DNA of 64,000 nucleotides from positions 3,410,001 through 3,474,000 of the forward strand of contig OX442319.1 in the NCBI GenBank assembly GCA_949358305.1, read 5' to 3'. The notes under the pieces were generated by a model. The model saw only the letters and a list, made by a program, of their open reading frames with translations, made no database searches and was not told the origin of the DNA. The first letter of the stretch is position 1. Every line of letters starts with the position of its first letter. This stretch comes from Strigamia acuminata. Lineage: Eukaryota; Arthropoda; Chilopoda; Geophilomorpha; Linotaeniidae. This document shows positions 33,362-45,129 of this stretch, piece after piece. The position numbers were made by a program, and so were the translations under genes.

Positions 33362-34201
33362 ATGACGTCACATTTACCACCGGATCTCATGGCTTTCTTC
33401 GCTCCCCGCGATCCGATACCGTATTTGCCTCCGCCGGATGAATTATCGCACGAAAAACACCGCGTGGCTTACACACCGATCGGATCCTACGTGAAATTCT
33501 TCGAGGATCCTACCGACGCGCCGCCACCGGTCAGAACGGCGACTAAAGAAGAAAAAGCGGAGCAAAAAAGACAGGAAAAACAAGAGCAAAATTCGTACAA
33601 ACTAGAGCAAGAGATTGCGTTGTGGAAACCACAACACGCGGGCGAACCGTTCAAGACGCTTTTCGTCGGCAGAATTCACTACGAGACGACCGAATCAAAG
33701 CTGCGGCGCGAGTTCGAGGCGTACGGGACCGTCAAGAAAATCTCGCTCGTGTGTGACGTGAAGACGGGAAAGCCACGGGGTTATGGGTTCATCGAATACA
33801 AACACGAACGTGACATGCGGGCAGCCAGTAAACACGCGGATGGGAAGAAAATCGACGGTCGAAGAGTCGTGGTTGATGTGGTTCGTGGCGGGACGGTGGA
33901 CGGTTGGCTGCCGCGGAGACTCGGTGGTGGTCTCGGGGATACTCGGCGTGCTCGTTCCGTGGATGATTTGGAGGAGGAAAGAGGGGAGAGAACGAGAGGT
34001 CGGAGTAACGGTCGAGAGGAAAGCGGAAGGAGAGAGCGAAGGCGTAGTCACGAACGTGCGGAAAGCGCGGGAAGGAGAAATAGGCCTAATCACGAACGTG
34101 CGTCGGAAAATCGTCGGAAGCGCAGTAGGTCTCGCGAAGGGGATAGGAAACGAAGGAGAAGTCGAAGTCCAGGGAGGAATAAACGGGATAGGAAGAGGTA
34201 A
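33362..34201 (+). CDS. SNRNP70 orthologue: U1 small nuclear ribonucleoprotein 70 kDa (short form)
   Basis: U1-70K binds stem-loop I of U1 snRNA and helps recognise 5' splice sites. One open frame of 279 codons. The N-terminal segment [20 protein letters not shown] (residues 12-31) is the U1-70K signature that distinguishes it from the minor-spliceosome 35K protein. The RRM spans about 97-177 with RNP2 LFVGRI (100-105) and RNP1 KPRGYGFI (137-144), followed by [16 protein letters not shown] and RRLGGGLG. The C-terminus is an Arg/Ser/Glu-rich tail ending in [14 protein letters not shown]. It is shorter than vertebrate forms (about 437) because the tail is reduced. Intronless. The start codon overlaps a TGACGTCA site. 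Confidence 0.95.
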   Translation: MTSHLPPDLMAFFAPRDPIPYLPPPDELSHEKHRVAYTPIGSYVKFFEDPTDAPPPVRTATKEEKAEQKRQEKQEQNSYKLEQEIALWKPQHAGEPFKTLFVGRIHYETTESKLRREFEAYGTVKKISLVCDVKTGKPRGYGFIEYKHERDMRAASKHADGKKIDGRRVVVDVVRGGTVDGWLPRRLGGGLGDTRRARSVDDLEEERGERTRGRSNGREESGRRERRRSHERAESAGRRNRPNHERASENRRKRSRSREGDRKRRRSRSPGRNKRDRKR

Positions 34202-34634
34202 GAGGGATTTTTGTAAAGAGAAATCCGAGTTTTAATTTAAAATACAAATTATGAAGAGCAGGAAATCAAAAATTAATTTTTAATGATTCAAAACAAAGGA
34301 ATTGCTTCCAAAATTACAAATTAACTGATTTAAAAAACAAATAAATTCAATAATTACAATATTTATACAAATATATATATTTTATGTTATTTTATTTAAA
34401 GAAATTGCTAAACCTAATGCGAAATATTTTTAAAAAATGGAAATACAAAAACACAAACTGCAATTAATTTAATTACTGTTCCGTTCTAAAAGATTGACTA
34501 TTTCCGAAGTTTTAACCGTTATTAGGGGTGGGCTTTGTGGCTCTATCAGCCTTAAAATAACAGTTAAAACTTCTAGAACTTGTACCAGAAAAATTGCACC
34601 GATCACTTTCATTTTATGTACAACGTAAACGTTC
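34202..34634. other. Convergent 3' region between SNRNP70 and the zinc-finger gene
   Basis: AT-rich; no gene is supported. 3' UTRs of both converging genes are expected here. Confidence 0.4.
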
Positions 34635-35906
34635 TTAAAATCTATTCATTCCAATCGGCAAAATGGGATAGAAATTAAAATTCGAATGTGCCGGCGGAAC
34701 ACAATAACTAACGGGAATGACGCGCGGATGCATCGGAAGACCGTTACATTCGGTATAATACTGAAATCTCGGGCAACTTAAGTCCGTATACGTTCTAAAC
34801 TCTTCGACATTGTTTTCTTGACCGTTACGGAACATCGGGTGCGGGTACGCGACGGTTGTGCCCGGTCTAGGAGCGGACGACGAACAAGCCATAGCGATCA
34901 TAGTTTGCGCGGTGCGCATGCGTTCTGAGTCGTTCTCGGGCGGCGATTCGTCGATCTGCGTTAGGCTTAAGGTCCGCATTTCGTTCGTTATGGTTTCGTC
35001 GGGTTTCTTTTCGCATTTTTCTTGCTTGAGGATGGGATGTGGGAAGAAAGTGATTGGTCTGGACAGATGGCCTGCTTGGTCGATCATGTTGTAAGGGTAG
35101 ACGAAGGGTTTCGTGTCTGGTTCGTCGGCGGTTGATGGTGGTTTGTTGTGTATCATTTGCGGCGATGCGAGTGTGTGGCTGGCAGATGCGATTGGTCGTG
35201 GGTAGTAGGGATTAGTACGCAGCATGGGAAGCACAGGTGGAGTAAATTGCGTCCAACCACTCGAAAATGGAGCTTTGGTTACAGGATTGTGAAGTAGAGA
35301 TTGAGGTGGAGATGCGGGGAATGGAGCAATTGGTTTCTTTTGGTCGTCAGTGTTGGTTTCCATTAAATGTTTTTTACTCCAGACTGACTTCATTTTCGGC
35401 TGCAGAAATAAACAAAAATTGAAATAAATGATTAAAAAATGTATTTAAATGAAATAAATGATTAAAAAATGTATTTAAATGAAATAAATGATTAAAAAAT
35501 ATATATAAATTAAATAAATGATAAAAAAAAGTATAAAAAATATTTAAATTTAATAAAATGATTTTAAAAAATATGTAAATTCAATAAAATGATTTTAAAA
35601 AATATTTAAATTCAATAAAATGATTTTAAAAATATTTAAATTCAATAAAATGATTTTAAAAATATTTAAATTCAATAAAATGATTTTAAAAATATTTAAA
35701 TATAATAAAATGATTATAAAAAATATTTTAATTTATTTAATACAAACTAAACGTACTTTTGAAGCCACTTCGATCGTTTGTGAGATGGATGGAAGCTGTT
35801 CAAAACATTCTGCGAACGAGTGTCCTCCAGGAGATCGCTCTTGCGAATCATCCGGCGAACTACTTTGTTCTTCCGAACTATTTTCCTCAGAAAGCGCCTA
35901 AATAAA

Positions 35907-35937
<31 letters not shown>

Positions 35938-37816
35938 AAAACAATATTTCTTACTATATTTTTAGACAAAAGTAAACGAACAACCTGAGCACCATCATCG
36001 GTTAAATGGCGCGAGACGTGGCCCTTGATTTCGCAGTGCCGAGATAAATTGGACTTGTGACTCGTCTTGTACTCGCAGGTGTCGCACGTGAAACGTTTCT
36101 CTCCGGTGTGGACGCAATTGTGCCTCTTGAGGAGCGCTCTGCGTTCGAATACCTTCTTGCAGTTGAGAACTTTACACGCGTAGCCGTCTTGGTGGGTGGA
36201 TCGGATGTGTTTTTGCAGTTCCGACTTGGTGGTGAATTTAATGTCGCAACATTCTTCCGGTTCGTCCATGTCGATGTGCATGACGTCGTAATGCCTTTTT
36301 AAATTGCTGCTCCTGTTGGTTTGGTAAAGGCAAACCTTGCACACAAACAGGTGGCGTTTTTTGAAAATATCTACAGCAACGAATGTCAAATAAATATTGT
36401 GTGCAGATAAAATTGAATTGTTTTAACATTTTTTGGCAAAAAAAAATAAAAATTTAACACGTTTTGGCACAATAAAACAAAAATTTAACCCGTTTTGGCA
36501 CAATAAAATATTGGTTTTACACTTTTGGGTATAAAGATACCGCCATTTAAAAATTTTTAGGCACAAAAACTATCGTTTTATTTATTTTTGGCACAAAAAC
36601 CATTGTTTTAATACTTATTGCCACAAAAAACCATCATTTGACTATTTTGTTGCACAAAATAACCATCGTTTTAATATTTTGGGCATAAAAACCATCGTTT
36701 TAATACTTTTTGGCATAAAAACCATCGTTTTAACACTTTTTGGCAAAAAAAACCATCGTTTTAACACTTTTTGGCAAAAAAAACCATCGTTTTAACTCTT
36801 TTTGGCATAAAAACCATCGTTAATTTGTTTTTGCATAAAATTGGATTTGTTGGTCTAAAATTGTTTTTTTTGATCCAATATTGTATTTTCCGGTCTAGAA
36901 TTGATTTTCTTAGTCTAAAAATTAATTTTTTGGCCTAAAATTGAATATCTTAACTTTCTAGTACATTGGCATAAAAACCATCGCTTTAACACTTTTTGGC
37001 ATAAAAACCATCGTTTTAATAACTTTTTGGCATAAAAACCATCGTTTTAATACTGATTGCCACAAAAAACCATCATTTGACTACTTTGTTGCACAAAAAA
37101 ACCATCGTTTTAATACTTTCGGCACAAAAAACATCGTTTTAATACTAAATGGCACAAAAAAACCATCGTTTTAATAACTTTTTGGCATAAAAACCATCGT
37201 TTGAACACTTTTTGGTATAAAAACCATCGTTTTAATATTTATTGCCACAATAAAACCATCATTTGACTACTTTGTTGCACAAAAAAACCATCGTTTTAAT
37301 ACTTTCGGCACAAAAAAACATCGTTTTAATACAAAATGGCACAAAAAAAACCATCGTTTTAATACATTACGGCACAAAAAGACATAATTTTGTCTCCCAA
37401 CAACAACTAAAAAACTGAACAATTCTTTCTTTAGTCTAAAAAATCTCGAGCAAACACGTGAAAACAAGTGTTTCTCCAGGAATTCCATAATCTAAAACCT
37501 ATAATCTATAATCCTAAAACAATGACTAAATAACAATCACCTCTGCTTGCCCGTTCCTCCCTCACCAGTGGTTATGCATGAGTCACCACCCATGCATAAC
37601 TACGCGATATGTCACAACAAAACCACAAAAAACGTCTCTCAAATCATTCCTAACCACATCCCACAACTCGATAAACCACGCACCTAATTTCCGCCTTTCG
37701 TGAATCTTTTCCTTCTCTTCCTTCTTGTGTTGACCACGTTTTCGCAGCGACTTCTCCATCACTTCTAACTTCTGTCTTAAGGAGTTCTGCCCGCAACTGA
37801 CTATCTTCTTGCACTG
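34635..37816 (-). CDS. C2H2 zinc-finger protein with disordered Pro-rich C-terminus
   Basis: Probable nuclear DNA-binding protein, not matched to a named family. Minus-strand exons seen: about 37816-37684 (basic helix, KSLRKRGQHKKEEKEKIHER), 36370-35955, 35897-35757, 35399-34635; all four join in phase. Exon 36370-35955 carries the fingers: FVCKVCLYQTNRSSNLKRHY (C-x2-C-x12-H-x4-H), an atypical second finger, one starting YACKVLNCKKVF, the linker HTGEKR, then FTCDTCEYKTSHKSNLSRHC. The next exon is Ser/Glu-rich. The last exon is Pro/Tyr/Met-rich and ends PILPIGMNRF. The first coding exon is not identified. The end of exon 36370-35955 could alternatively be a weaker in-phase donor at the GAQ codon. 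Intron 1 is a minisatellite. Confidence 0.75.
35400..35756. repeat. AT-only minisatellite in a zinc-finger gene intron
   Basis: About a dozen copies of 22-26-bp units such as AAATTCAATAAAATGATTTT and ATTAAAAAATGTATTTAAATG, filling the intron between the last two exons. Confidence 0.85.
36425..37390. repeat. Long minisatellite, unit about 29-30 bp
   Basis: About thirty units of the form AACCATCGTTTTAA-TACTTTTTGGCATAAA, with a central block (36835-36965) of a second unit type (TTTGGTCTAAAATTG) like the one at 38.6-39.2 kb. It occupies the first seen intron of the zinc-finger gene. Confidence 0.9.
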
Positions 37817-38216
37817 CTGTGATTATATATACATACAGCTGACCGCTACTACTAGTTAGAACTGGATAAGGATTAGGCCTAACCAATGGGGATGCAGCAA
37901 GGGGGTATTGACAGGGCGGTGCTTAGCGATCTCGTGAGACGGGAAGTAAAGGGTTGAGTCTAACGTGGTAAGTGTTTCCAAAATGTGAATAACACTCGTG
38001 ATGACCACTGTCCACTTTCCCAACTCGAGTACTCGCCGAAATACAACTCGACGAGTGAAATAAAAAATATTTGACGACGAAATCGAAGAAATCGTAGAGA
38101 AAATGAAGAAATCGTCGCCATTTTATTGGAATCACAAGATGGAGCGTCGAGACAGTGGCCATTCTTGCCAAAACAAACGTTTCGCATTGTTTTTTAAAGT
38201 TTTTAAACGTATTTTG
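37817..38216 (-). promoter_or_regulatory. 5' region of the zinc-finger gene
   Basis: Contains ATGGCG in an AAAATGGCGACG context on the minus strand near 38110-38122, a YY1-like core. GC content rises around 37900-38170. A first exon with the start codon is expected here or further right; competing open frames (37923-38222 and 37960-38187, minus) show no recognisable domain. Confidence 0.3.
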
Positions 38217-38375
38217 ACTCATTCTCCACCATCGCCATCACCTTAAAATGTGTCACTCCCACTCTTTACTCGGAAAAAGGGTATTGTCAAGCTGGCCGTT
38301 GACCTTCTTGACTTTGCTTGGACATTAGTCACATTACCCCTGGTGGCATAATCGACACAGTTCAAAGGTCAGTGA
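38217..38375. repeat. Duplicated block, copy A
   Basis: Colinear with 40386-40548: both start ACTCATTCTCCACCATC, and share GTCACTC, GAAAAAGGG, TTGACCTT, GTGGCATAATC and GGTCAGTGA in order. Diverged. Confidence 0.65.
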
Positions 38376-38569
38376 TTTTAAAGTAGGGGAAAAGGGGTAT
38401 GGTCACTCACTCAATAGTCGATTCCTGGAAACTGAAATCCCTTTAGGGTGTAGGACATGTTGAAATAACATTTTTAGTAAAATGCTTTTTCCTCTCCTTC
38501 CAAGGGCGAATTAAACATTTTTGGGACACTAGACGAATTTCTTTACCGGCCCCTTGTAGCGTAAATTAA

Positions 38570-39245
38570 AGTTTTGTAATAAATTTTTTGGCCTAAAATT
38601 GGATTTTTGGACTTAAAATTGGATTTTTTCGGCCTAAAATTGGATTTTTCGAGCTAAAATTGAATTTTTTGGCCTAAAATCGGATTATTTTGGGCTAAAA
38701 TTGGATTTCTTTGTATAAAATTAGATTTGTTTTTGCATAAAATTGGATTTTTTGGCCTATTATTGAATTTTTTGGCCTAAAATTAGATTTTTCGAGCTAA
38801 AATTGAATTTTTTGGGCCCAAAATCGGATTATTTGGGGCTAAAATTGGATTTTTTTTTGTATAAAATTTGATTTGTTTTTGCATAAAATTGGATTTTTTG
38901 GCCTAAAATCGGATTTTTGGCCTAAAATTGGATTTTTGGACTTAAAATTGGATTTTTTGGCCTAAAATTGGATTTTTTGACCTATTATTGGATTTTTTGG
39001 CCTACAATTAGATTTTTCGGCCTAAAATTAGATTTTTCGAGCTAAAAAAATTAAATTTTTTGGGCCCAAAATCGGATTATTTGGGGCTAAAATTGAATTT
39101 TTTTTGTATAAAATTGGATTTGTTTTTGCATAAAATTGGATTTATTGGTCTAAAATTGGTTTTTTTTATATCCAAGATTGTATTTTCCGGTCTAGAATTG
39201 ATTTTCTTAGTCTAAAAATTAATTTTTTTGGCCTAAAATTGAATA
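38570..39245. repeat. Minisatellite, unit about 19-20 bp
   Basis: About thirty-four units close to GGCCTAAAATTGGATTTTTT with variants (GAGCTAAAATTG, TTTGCATAAAATTGGA). No gene overlap. Confidence 0.9.
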
Positions 39246-40385
39246 TTTTAACTTTCTAGTACAACTACAAATGCTCAGAAATACATGACATGTCGTCCAA
39301 ATTGAAATAAAATATTTTAAAAACCTTGTTAGCTGTTTGTAACTCCATAACAATGTTTTAATTTCGCTAACCCTACATTAGTCTTTTGTGTCTACGTATT
39401 AGATGTATACCATAATATGTTTCTCTCTCCCTGATTTAACTTATTTCGAGGACTTTCATTGGTTTTTTAAACCTTTTATTATAATAAATCATTAAAAATA
39501 GAACAAAACTTCAACACGAATACACATAGAGCAATTCAGAAGCACTTTCAGTTCATTTTGTCTCGCTTTTCTTCATTCTCTTCACTTTTATTGCAGTTGG
39601 CCGCAGTCAATAGATTGCGGTTAGGCTTCTGCTGGGTGTTAAGTGTTTTGTGTTCACAGTTTCGCCGTTTTCAACGTCACAATAACGGTCTTTGTTTAAA
39701 ATAAACAAATTAAAATTGATGAGATAATATTGGCATTTTGAGCCCGCAATACGAAAAAATGTATTCCAGTTCATGTAAAATGTAAATTTTAGGTTTAAAC
39801 TAGACCACCTGGTTTCAAGCAGCATGTGCTCTTCTCTTGAGCTGACTTCAGCCTTTTATGTGCGACTGCGATCTGTAAAATCAAGAACAAGGACCACGAA
39901 CATGTGTTTAACCACAGGGGTCAACTAAGGGATCAGTCGTTAAATGCTTTCAACCCGGAAACATGGCACCTGCTACTGCTACGCAACTCGCGACTACTGT
40001 TTTGTTGAAATTAAATATTTAATTTTGTTTATTACGGCCGTTAGAAACAAATATCGCCGAAATATAATTTTAAAAAAAATAATTTGATGTCTTTTCCGTT
40101 TAGTTTGGTATTCCAAATCCTAAGCTGTGAAAATTTCCACGAAAAGGCTTAATGCGGACACAAAAGGTCTTAGCGGTATCTCCTTTTAGAAACAGCGAGT
40201 GGGCCAAAAATGCATTTTTCTGCTAAAAATGATTTTAGTTTTTATTAAAAATTTTAATTTTCGGCTCTAAAAATTGAATTTTTGCATTTGAAAAGAAATT
40301 TTTCTTTTACTAATACGAAAAATTATTATTTTTAAAAATCCGTATCAAACAAATCGTATTTACTTCGTAATTTAAACCGATTTCA
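39246..40385. other. Intergenic DNA
   Basis: No supported gene. A few degenerate AT repeats like the neighbouring minisatellites occur near 40205-40330. Confidence 0.4.
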
Positions 40386-40548
40386 ACTCATTCTCCACCA
40401 TCACCATTACCTTGACATGTCACTCTCATTCTTCACTCACAAGTCAGAAAAAGGGATACAACATGTCCATCTATAGAGCTTGACCTTTTTGGCTTTCTTG
40501 CTCATAACCCTTTGTGGCATAATCAAACACAGCTCATCGGTCAGTGAG
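40386..40548. repeat. Duplicated block, copy B
   Basis: Partner of 38217-38375; see that entry. Confidence 0.65.
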
Positions 40549-41534
40549 GCATGCTCACTCAATACAAGTAAAAAGGAACAGAAAAAGAAAATACAGAAAA
40601 TACACAATTTTGCATTACTAAATCCTTTCTCTGCGCATCTTATCTTAACAAAACGATTGTCCGACTGACCACCAACATCCTTAATAAATAAGATTTAGCC
40701 AAGAAAGCATAGTGTGATAACAATTAATCTCAAATTCGGTTTGCTTTTGAAGAAATCTCTAGATAAAATTGACAGGACGGGACAGGTCATGGAAAGAGTG
40801 TGAGTGTGCTCTGAAAAATGCAGAATATTGTTTCTTTTAATGCAAATGGAGGTCACAGATAAGTAGACCTGGATAGAGAATTCTAAATGCAGTTCTGAGA
40901 AGTGCTAAACCACTAAAAGAAAGAGAGTGTGACTAGAGTTAAGCTTTCAGGGTGATTGGAGATGGGGGTCCACCTGTTAACATATCTGGGTGGATGACCA
41001 ATGACCATCACAGCACGCTTCCATTGCGTTTAAAACTTGGGGTCATGCAAATGTTCACCTAACAGTTTAATCGAGACGAAAAGGCTGAAAACGGCGATAA
41101 ACACCTCAAAAAACACGTTTCGTCTCCGATAAATGTGCATTTTTCACATGAAAAACATTGGAACAAGACAAAATCTGCGGCCCAAGCCTGTGCCTATATT
41201 TTATTTAATCTGCAGAAAAGCAGAAATATACAAACAAACGAAAACTTATTTGGCTAAGAAATTTTAATAATAATAATAAATATTTCGAGGAAAAAATTAT
41301 TTTCAGTAAATATTAATGTACTTTGTTTATAATGTTTTGCTAATTTTATTTTTCCATTTTATTTTTTATTTTTCCGTTGTCCACGTTTCGGGTTTTTGTG
41401 AAACTTGATACGGTAACCAATGATTGCGATTTCATTCATATTACGTCACAAAGAATACTTCAAGTGCGTTTATATGTAAAAAGTATGACGTAGTTTCAAT
41501 TAATCGCCACTACGCAGCGTTGATCAGTCATTCA
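40549..41534. other. Intergenic DNA
   Basis: No gene, RNA or repeat could be supported. Confidence 0.4.
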
Positions 41535-41539
41535 TTTCT

Positions 41540-42335
41540 TTGTATTCGTAGCACTATCGTCGAGGATGTTGTTCCTTCCGTCAGTTGGCACGCGTTCTTC
41601 GAAGCCCTCGTTTTCTAGTTTATCGTCGTCGTTGGGTATTTCTTCAAATTAATTTCTTCAAACTAATTTCAAGCTTTTCACATGGTAGGTGCACAATCAA
41701 CGAGTTGCGTGGATCCAATTTTGATTTTTCTTTGTTCAATTTACCAGGCCGTTGCCGCCGCCATTGTGGTCGAGGATGTCGTTCTTTTCGTCAGTTGGCA
41801 CGCGTTGTTCTACGCCTTCGTTTTCTGGTTTATCGTCGTCATTGGGTATTTATTCAAGTTGATTTAATTTCAAGCTTTTCACATTGGTCGGTGTTCATCA
41901 CCATCTTAGTCGGTTGTCTCGCCACAGTGGTCATTCTGTGGTCTCGCCATCGCCGTAATCTCTGATACTGTACAAGAATTATTAGTAGGCCTAATAGCCA
42001 TTTATTTTCCGATTTTTATTTTTATTCTTTAACCAAGTCATCTATATTACGCAGCAAAATACGATCGAATGCTTCGCGCTTCGGAATAGATTCATTGTGT
42101 GCCGCCATTTTGTGCTTGCACCTCGTAGTGTTTTTGTATCGTAAGTTATTGAAAGAATTGTGTGCTAAAATGACAATCCTTGTGTTCATTGCTGGTACGG
42201 TGAATTTTGTGACTTTGTTGAGTGATTTTGTTGTTTTATGGGGGCCGCAAATTCACCTCTACCTCCAAATTGATTTAATTTAAATTTTTTCTTTGTTAAA
42301 TTTTTACCAGGCCGTTGCCGCCGCCATTGTGTAAT
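41540..42335. repeat. Tandemly duplicated exon-like unit, two full and one partial copy
   Basis: Copy 1 (about 41545-41690) and copy 2 (about 41755-41890) share GTCGAGGATGT-GTT, CGTCAGTTGGCACGCGTT, CTCGTTTTCT-type and TTATCGTCGTC-TTGGGTATTT, then TTTCAAGCTTTTCACAT. A third partial copy near 42265-42330 repeats TTGATTTAATTT and ACCAGGCCGTTGCCGCCGCC. Splice-like CATG|GTAGGT (41682) and ACCAG|GCCG (41747) suggest exon copies. In one frame copies read VEDVVLFVSWHALF. No complete gene could be built. Confidence 0.5.
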
Positions 42336-42529
42336 TTCTAGTTGGCCGCGTGGACGTAATTTGATGATTTGATTCGTTTCATTGAAGATATTTTATTTTG
42401 TGAAATGGGGGCAGGAAATCCAACTCTCTACCTCCTCGTGGTTGCCCCTGGGCCACTGGTCAGTTATTGCAGTGGTGCTGAATGAGAGCTCTGGTCTAGT
42501 GTTTTGAATTTGAATCTTATTCTTTGGTA

Positions 42530-42632
42530 TTGTTAGCCTGCATTCGGATGTAGCGTTTACTAAATCCATGATATTGGTATTGTTAGCCTGCATTCTAGTT
42601 TAAGGATGTGGCGTTTACTAAATCCATGATAT
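42530..42632. repeat. Direct repeat, two copies of about 45-55 bp
   Basis: ATTGTTAGCCTGCATTC and ATGT(A/G)GCGTTTACTAAATCC occur twice in tandem; the second copy has a 9-bp insertion. Confidence 0.8.
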
Positions 42633-43390
42633 TGCTGTTGTAACAGGAATATTATTTAAGGCGATAAATATGAGATATGGGTATATTTAAATATTCGCAT
42701 GCTTTGAAAATTCGGTTTTTTTCTTTCTTTCTGTTATGATTACCGGTGATTAATCTTCCATATAAGCCGTTGTCTATTGTCGCATTGACGACAAACTTTT
42801 GTGGTGTATATAATTGCCACTGTCGAATGAGATTTGGTTAAAAGTCCTGGCCAGTCTCAGTTTTCTGGTAATTGTTTATCCGATATTGCCTTTGTTCTTT
42901 ACTTGGGTTTACTAAAGGTCATTTCAGCTTTCTAAAAAAGATTTTTTTAAAATTATGCAAAAAGTTAATCTGATTTACTAACCTTTTTTTCCAAATGCGA
43001 AAGGTTAGTTTTGGTATTTCCTTCCTTTTCAATTCTCTTTCTGGCATCTTTTCTAGAATTTCCTTCTCTGGAGACGGTTCTTTAAAATTATTTAGAAATT
43101 ACAAAAGTTAATTACTTACTGTTCCGCTAGTTCTACAGTTTGAACTTTCGTCTGAAGATAATCATAATTATCTCTAACTGTTGTTTTGAATTGCTATTGT
43201 AACACCTTTTTATGAGGAAAAGGTGGCTACCTTTCTGAATAGTTCTTATCCTTACGCTTCTCAGATCTTTCCGATGACTCCTTCAGAGTTAATTTCTTTA
43301 GTTCGTCAAAGTCCTTTATTTGCTTGTTTAAGTCCGGACCAAAAACCATTTTTAAATTTTTTCTCGAGATTTATTTGAATATTTTATATG

Positions 43391-43890
43391 TTGGCGACTT
43401 TCCCGATGAGGAACATCTCAGCTTTTTCGTCAGTTGGCCCGACTCCTTTGACATGTATTTTCTCATGCTTTTGGACGTTTATTTTCTCATGATTTTTGAC
43501 ACTTGTGATTTTTACATGAAAAAATTTGGCTGGCTTTTGTTTGTTCCTAGCTTTCAGGCACATTTGCCACTTTTGCCATTTTTACATCGCCCATTTTAGT
43601 GGCGTCATCGCCGGCGAGGAAAATCTTGGCTTTTTCGTCGGTTGGCCGACTCTTGCCGAGGGCGACATCCTCGCATGTCTTTTTGCTGCATCAGCAGTCT
43701 GCAAACAATGCGAAACTGCACATGTTTTTTCATCTTATCAAGAAATGGTAGCGTTTGGTGATTTTAAAACATTTATATAACAAAATAGCTGCATTTTTTA
43801 CATTTCCCATTTTAATGGCGACATTGCCGATGAGAAAAATCTCTGCTTTTTCGCCGGTTGGTGCGACTCCTTCGCCGACTGGTAATATGT
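43391..43890 (+). repeat. Three dispersed copies of an exon-like unit
   Basis: Copies at about 43391-43455, 43601-43670 and 43818-43885 share GGCGAC-TT-CCGATGAG-AA, ATCTC-GCTTTTTCG and C(G/A)GTTGG. They encode in one frame similar peptides such as DEEHLSFFVSW and GEENLGFFVGW. Spacing is about 210 bp. No complete gene is seen. Confidence 0.45.
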
Positions 43891-44116
43891 TACCGTCCAG
43901 CACGTCGTGTGTGAGGGCGACATCCTCGCAGGTCTCTATTTCGCATCAGTGCACACGTTTCTTCATCTTATATGGGATGAATAAATTAATAAATACAAAG
44001 GGAAAAAGAGTGATAAGAGAGAAACAAACTTACTGTTAATGGGTTTTTTTAACCAGTCGTGTGGCAAATGTGTATCAAATGGCTTTTAACCAGAAAAAGG
44101 GGTGAAAAAAGGTAAA

Positions 44117-44849
44117 TTAAATAGTAGCAATAAAGGCGCCCATTTCGTAGTTGCTATTAGCGCATCCAACTTTTCGCTCAATAGCTCTGTCTGATTTCTG
44201 TTTGGGCTTATCCCTTCCCGGTTGCCTCACAGCGAAGACTTCCAAATCTTCCAGTGTCGTGGTCGCCGACTTAGCCAAGTGTGCTCTTTCAACCTCTTGG
44301 TTCGACGCCCACTTCACTTCACTCACTCCACCGGCCTTAAAGCTCTTGAATGTGCCTTGTTGGCACAGTGCCTTCGCTATAGTTCCCTTTAGGCCAGCCT
44401 TAAACTTGGCCAGCATCAGCCTAGCCTTCATTTCTTTGGAAAATGTAAGTCTTATTCGACTCCTCCAACATGCCAGCCACTCTGGCCGCAAAGGCATTAA
44501 CATTTGCCCCTTTACGCTGCTCAGCCGTATAAATTTTTTTCGTAATTGCCTCTGCCGTCTCCTCCTGGCCGAAGCGACCACGGAGCAACGTCTGGAATTC
44601 CTCCAGGACTTTGCGGACCATTTTAGAGTGCATAATGATACATGGGAATGTTTCGGTCCATTTGTTTGCAGTGGCAATATTTGCCGACTGAAATGACTGT
44701 ATGCTCGCTCCCATCTTGCTGTTCCCCGTGAACTTAGTGACCAGGGCCATAAGGGCTACAACGAGGATGGCCACTGTAGGAGCGGCTGGGGTTTGGCAGT
44801 GTTTATAAAATAAATGTGTAGAATTAAGCTCCAGAATAATATCTGGCAA
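44117..44849 (-). pseudogene. Retrotransposon gag-like remnant
   Basis: Two overlapping minus-strand frames (44849-44421 and 44677-44117) together resemble an LTR-retrotransposon Gag capsid region: FQTLLRGRFGQEETAEAI, then NVNAFAARVAGMLEE, then in the other frame LMLAKFKAGLKGTI. The frame change near 44440-44460 marks a break. No protease or pol follows. Gag assembles RNA-containing particles for reverse transcription; this copy is inactive. Confidence 0.55.
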
Positions 44850-45120
44850 GTTGTGTTAAGTGCAGTATAGCTCACTGAAACGTGTGAAAATTCCTGTTTG
44901 ACAGCTCATTCAGTATCAGCTCTAAGTTTGGGGATAATGTCCAAAAATTTTGTTGCCATGCTGTTTGTTGCTCCAGTGTTTGAAAACAGCTGTTGGCTGA
45001 GGTTGGGTGTCGCTATACCAGTCTCTGGCTTGGTTTATTAGCATCTCGGGTACTCCTCGTGTGACCATCTCGTCGGGTTCGGCTCCTAGCCTAGCCAAGT
45101 TTTATAGTTGGTTATTAGTC
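44850..45120. other. Intergenic DNA
   Basis: Nothing supported. Confidence 0.3.
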
Positions 45121-45129
45121 TTAAAATAT

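Noticed and set aside
33783-34235. 150-codon frame overlapping SNRNP70
   Set aside because: A +1 shadow of the RRM and RS-rich tail.
36425-37390. Possible CRISPR or coding repeat array
   Set aside because: Tandem 29-30-bp AT-rich units with no spacers and no stable reading frame.
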